Shown in pieces: positions 9,511-12,528 of a stretch of DNA of 12,528 nucleotides. The notes below the pieces were generated by a model, which saw nothing but the letters and a program-made list of their open reading frames with translations, was not told where the DNA came from and did no database searches. Numbering within the stretch: position 1 is the first letter of the stretch; the number at the start of each line of letters is the position of its first letter. Source of the stretch: Smittium mucronatum. Its lineage: Eukaryota; Kickxellomycota; Harpellomycetes; Harpellales; Legeriomycetaceae. The stretch is taken from contig LSSL01003209.1 of the NCBI GenBank assembly GCA_001953115.1, positions 1 to 12,528 of the forward strand, written 5' to 3'. Position numbers and translations under genes: made by a program.

Positions 9511-10173
9511 TAGCCCTGTTTTCGAAAATATTTACAATAATAGTAAAATAAATCGATGATTTATATTTTTATCCGATACGACAAACTTTACCATTTTATC
9601 AAAAAAATTTATTGTGCTCAACCTGAAAAATTGAAGCTTTGATGTAAGTTCGTTCTAATAAAACAGCTTATTATTATCTGAGTGAACATTGTGGATTGGA
9701 ATTATTTTTTTGGTTAGGCCGGTTTATATCATTTATTTCAACCCGTATCTAAGGCCTGCCATGGGCTCAGTAGCGATGTTAAAGAGAAAATATTTTTTGT
9801 CTCAAGCCGGGGAAACAAAAATAAAATCAAAAAACCAAAGGGTAAAAAAATCGAATAATTCGATTAAAAAAGTTTAACAATCGGTGAATTTGGAGAAAAT
9901 CGGAAAAAAAAACAACAGATCACGATTCTAAAATTGAAAAATTATTAATTGGGATAATAATTTATTTATATATTTATTTAACTACAGCTTCAACCATAAA
10001 ATATCCGAACCATATATTTAGGTACTAACTAAGCATTTTTTTTCTGAAAGTTATAATAGTGGTTTTGGTATACAGCCATGAATTACAAAGGTTTTGAAGC
10101 CGCGATAAAAATCACACAAAAAAGAAATCTTCACAAAATATGAATATATAACCAGAGTCTAAACGGAAATCCG
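9511..10173 (-). pseudogene. Broken reverse transcriptase domain of a LINE
   Basis: This core copied RNA at the target site in the living element; it is now dead. Motifs from N to C on the minus strand: RISV (10162-10173) and DSGYIFIF/FVKI (10126-10159), resembling RPISLLNSDYKIFVKI; FVIHGCI (from 10089), resembling F.HGR.I; FSPNSPIVKLF (9867-9899); DFIFVS (9811-9828) then GLRQ (9797-9808) one frame over, resembling DFIFVSRGLRQ; LFNIATEPMA (9757-9786), with the intervening GDPLSP partly deleted; FFDKMVKFVVSD (9571-9606), resembling the catalytic YADD block with the second Asp changed to Lys; and FSKTGL (9511-9528), resembling FSK.SGL. From 9786 down to 9511 these blocks share one reading frame with four stops. 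LFN-to-YADD spacing (about 60 codons) is normal for LINEs. Weak similarity continues to about 9170 (VNSHFSRNL, IALIKNHNF). Confidence 0.75.
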
Positions 10174-10808
10174 TTTTAAACTAAATCATCAGTTTATTTG
10201 ATCGGCATATTATGATTAGACAAGGAAATTTTATTTTAAAATTTAAATAACAAAGAATATTTTAAATTGGGGTATAGCAGTACATTAACAGTATGGATTC
10301 AAATGCTAGAGCTGTGTGGCAAGATATTAATATAAATTTAAACCCCATATTTGATTTTTATGACCTTAGCTCTACTAATTTTAATTTTTTTAGGGAATTA
10401 TTACAGTTTATACTATATTTATCAACTCATTTCATAATATCTAGTACCATCGATTTTATTTTTACAAAAAAAGCTATTATATTTCTATTTCTCTTCAATC
10501 TCGCATGGACTTTTTTGGATAATTTTAAATGATTAAATTTATAAATTAGTTTTTATAATTCAAAAATGTGAATTATTTTTTCCGATTATCCGGATTATAT
10601 GAAATCATATTGATAAAATAATAATATTCTATCATAAAAAAATAATTCTTTTGTTAGCCTGATATTGGATTATCCCTAAAGTTATTTTATTTTGTCCATA
10701 ATTCCCATAATCTCCAAATTTTCCACATTTAACTTTTTTTTATCACATCTCTATACAAAACTCAAATAATTTTTTTGTCTCCAAGGAAGACTCCTACTTT
10801 CAAGTGTA

Positions 10809-10880
10809 ATTAATGAACAGCCACTTTGTATGGCTGCTGTTTCCGGTGGATTTAAATGTGAGAAATACGAAAGAATAATG
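10809..10880 (-). pseudogene. Endonuclease-RT linker of the LINE
   Basis: A 24-codon open stretch reads HYSFVFLTFKSTGN then SSHTKWLFIN. LINE proteins after the endonuclease usually read SDH..V.L.......G.G.W..N, and the order and spacing agree, with GKH where SDH would be. KINH at 10916-10927 could be the preceding RIDH motif, though it is closer than usual. It lies about 640 bases before the first RT motif, consistent with ORF2 architecture. Base changes and stops flank it on both sides. Confidence 0.5.
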
Positions 10881-11098
10881 CTTTCCTTTTTTTATACGCC
10901 ACCTATAAATTACTCGTGATTGATCTTAAGATTAACTACCCTGGATAATTAGAGAAGGAGTATTCTGTATTTTTTGATATATCAGATTGTGCTACTTTTT
11001 ACTATTAGTTTGGATACATTTATTTCGCCTCGGGGAAGCTCGAATCTATACTTTTTTAAAAATTGGGATAAAATCATATTTAAATATTTTTAAAATTA

Positions 11099-11122
11099 TT
11101 TTGGAGGATTTTGGAGGATTTT
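11099..11122. repeat. 10-bp tandem repeat TTTTGGAGGA, 2.4 copies
   Basis: Two exact copies (11099-11108, 11109-11118) are followed by TTTT. It sits in the stretch where the LINE endonuclease should be and may be a local duplication that arose during decay. Confidence 0.7.
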
Positions 11123-11392
11123 CCTTTATTTTAAGGCCTAATTAATCGAAAATTTTTTTTAACTTTGCATATTTTTTGAAATAAGGCTGATTATAGGATA
11201 AAAAAATCGATTTATTTCTCTTTTCGAATATAAATATTAACAAATCATGAAGTATTTGATTATTTTATTCCGTATCTTAGGGCAGAAAATCAGGAGGAGA
11301 CCAATTTTTCCAATATTATCAATAAAAAATAGTTGTACACACCATCATATACACTTTAATATTCATCATCTTTAATAATAATGATTTTAAAT

Positions 11393-11437
11393 CGAGATCT
11401 CTTGCAGAGGACCAAAGTTACTTATTATTATTTTCTG
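11393..11437 (-). pseudogene. N-terminal endonuclease fragment of the LINE (LQE)
   Basis: The minus strand reads VQKIIISNFGPLQEIS. Apurinic-like endonucleases of LINEs have NFDIL.LQETH near the N-terminus, where the Glu is a metal-binding residue. Here NF, LQE and the spacing are kept; Asp became Gly and TH became IS. The match is short, but its distance to the RT core (about 1.2 kb) is right. The rest of the endonuclease (GDFN and similar, expected near 11000-11350) could not be recognised. Confidence 0.45.
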
Positions 11438-11529
11438 TACATCCCCCAGTTATTTTGCAGTTTACACAAACAAGAATCTTGAAAAGCTTTGGAAATGGTA
11501 GCTGTTTAGAAACGGGATTTTCTGTACAT
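11430..11529. repeat. 13-bp direct repeat ATTTTCTGTACAT, 74 bp apart
   Basis: Exact copies lie at 11430-11442 and 11517-11529. The 74 bases between them are richer in G+C than their surroundings and include the presumed start of the LINE coding region. The repeat could be a duplication scar or coincidence. Confidence 0.5.
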
Positions 11530-12528
11530 TTTAACAATTGACTTATGATATCTAAATTTCAATTATTTGAAATAAATTCGTTATTTTTTTTAGATTTTTA
11601 ATAAAATATGTTCAAGATTCACTGTTTTCAGAATTTTATACACCTAATAATATATTTTATATGTTCACAGATCCTGAAAATATCGAAGAAATTAATAAAA
11701 AAAGTTGATATCTTAATTTTAAATAGAAGTCATCGAATTTTATTATAGTAATACAATTTTTAGAATATTTAATTCAAGGATAAGGAAATAAAAAAAATCT
11801 GTAGAATGTTAATTTTTTATTTTTAAATTCTGTATGTGTTCCAGGATTTTTATCAACTAAACTCATCGAAGACTTAAAATATTACCCATCTTTCATATTT
11901 CTTTACTTGTAGAAATATTTTCGCTGTTATCATTTCCGCGTTATTCAATTTGATATAAAATTTTGAATCTGTAGTATTTCAGGGAAAAATTTTAATATCT
12001 CTAGTTTTGAATTTTGTAACTTCTTTTTTCGAATTTTCTATTTTCTTACTGATTTAATATTAAATTTAGACTCTATTATATAAAATTTATGTTTAATGTT
12101 TTTAAAAAAATGAAAAAATCCATCTGCATTCAAGAATGAATTGAAACTGTAATCGCAATTTGGATATACAAACTGTGCTGATAGTGTTTTTTATGAGCTT
12201 TATATTATTTTATTGCAACTACTAATATTTAAATTCTGTTATATTAAATAGTCTGCTAATTTTTTTTAAAAATATTAAACTTTGAAATCATACTTGTAAT
12301 TTTCAGGAAGATTTTAGTCAAAATAGTCTATATCAGTAAGATCAATATCTGAATACATACTTCTGATGTACTTTTAAAACCTGTTTTAGTATATTCTTAT
12401 TTATTTAAATTTTACAATAAAATTTCCTTGTAATAAAATTCTAAACCGGCTATTGAGTAAATTTTGTGTTTTTTTTTGTAATCTAATTATGGATAAAATC
12501 TTAATTATAACTTATAATAATCTAAAAA
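11530..12528. other. AT-rich region upstream of the LINE; no gene recognised
   Basis: This is where a LINE 5' UTR or ORF1 would lie on the minus strand. I looked for CCHC zinc-knuckle or coiled-coil remnants and found none I could support. All frames are broken by frequent stops. No tRNA or strong inverted repeat is visible. Confidence 0.5.

Larger units (their letters stand above)
8030..11437 (-). mobile_element. Decayed LINE (non-LTR) retrotransposon, ORF2-like remnant
   Basis: No frame is intact, but piecewise minus-strand translation gives LINE ORF2 motifs in the canonical order: endonuclease LQE (11399-11407), linker TFKSTGN...KW.FIN (10809-10880), reverse transcriptase blocks (10173 down to about 9511), post-RT HTQF**IM.WL (9020-9052), and a possible C-terminal zinc-finger remnant (about 8030-8100). 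The span of about 3.4 kb matches a 1,100-1,200-codon ORF2. Several substitutions run toward A/T: CGA to TGA and TGG to TAA in the post-RT block, Arg to Cys in the HGR-like motif. Frames switch several times, so indels have accumulated. It is inactive. Insertion boundaries, target duplication, poly(A) tail and ORF1 could not be found. The RT core is the strongest part; the outer ends are less certain. Confidence 0.7.

Noticed and set aside
9689..9877. 62-codon plus-strand frame
   Set aside because: It lies antisense to the reverse transcriptase motifs at 9757-9899, which explain the local G+C; the plus peptide has no recognisable features.
10293..10532. 79-codon plus-strand frame
   Set aside because: Phe/Ile/Leu-rich with no known motif, it lies within the span of the minus-strand LINE remnant; such length is expected by chance in AT-rich DNA.
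10818..10836. CAGCCA/TGGCTG hairpin with 7-nt loop
   Set aside because: No tRNA context, and the sequence is accounted for by the LINE linker on the other strand.
11320..11540. Roughly 70-codon plus-strand open stretch without ATG (contains SLAEDQSY and SFGNGSCLE)
   Set aside because: It is antisense to the LINE endonuclease fragment and has no start codon; better explained as a shadow.

Overview
The window looks like nuclear DNA of an AT-rich early-diverging fungus. The best guess is an Entomophthorales/Conidiobolus-like zoopagomycete. The evidence is indirect: one intronless eukaryotic gene for a secreted fungal-type dipeptidyl-peptidase 5, standard stop codons, very AT-rich flanks, and what I read as a decayed LINE retrotransposon. 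The genus cannot be fixed from the sequence. Base composition is two-tiered. One sampled line of the gene (1141-1200) has 24 G/C in 60, while a sampled line of the flank (7261-7320) has 6 in 60.

Layout. 1-171: a frame open from the window edge, possibly the last codons of a retrotransposon protein. 172-437: AT-rich 3' flank. 468-2585 (minus): the only clearly intact gene, a 705-residue S9C serine peptidase with a signal peptide, beta-propeller and alpha/beta-hydrolase domain. A poly(A) signal lies 24 bases past its stop codon. 2586-4996: AT-rich intergenic DNA with a few hairpins and short unsupported frames. 4997-5167: a short element with 12-bp inverted ends of piggyBac type (TTAA then CCCTTTC...GGGC), probably a non-autonomous MITE. 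5168-8029: very AT-rich DNA with no recognisable gene.

8030-11437 (minus): a heavily mutated LINE, invisible to ORF calling because every frame is broken. Translated in pieces, it keeps motifs in the right order and at plausible spacing: endonuclease LQE, a post-endonuclease linker, reverse transcriptase blocks (RPISLLNSDYKIF-like, GLRQGDP-like, LFNIATEP, YADD-like, SK.SGL-like), a post-RT HT.QFRWI-like block, and a possible C-terminal zinc-finger region. 11530-12528: nothing recognised.

The picture is a single housekeeping/secretory protease gene in DNA made largely of old transposon debris drifting to AT. The most informative result is the buried LINE, followed by the candidate piggyBac-type MITE. 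I see no sign of a new multi-gene system.
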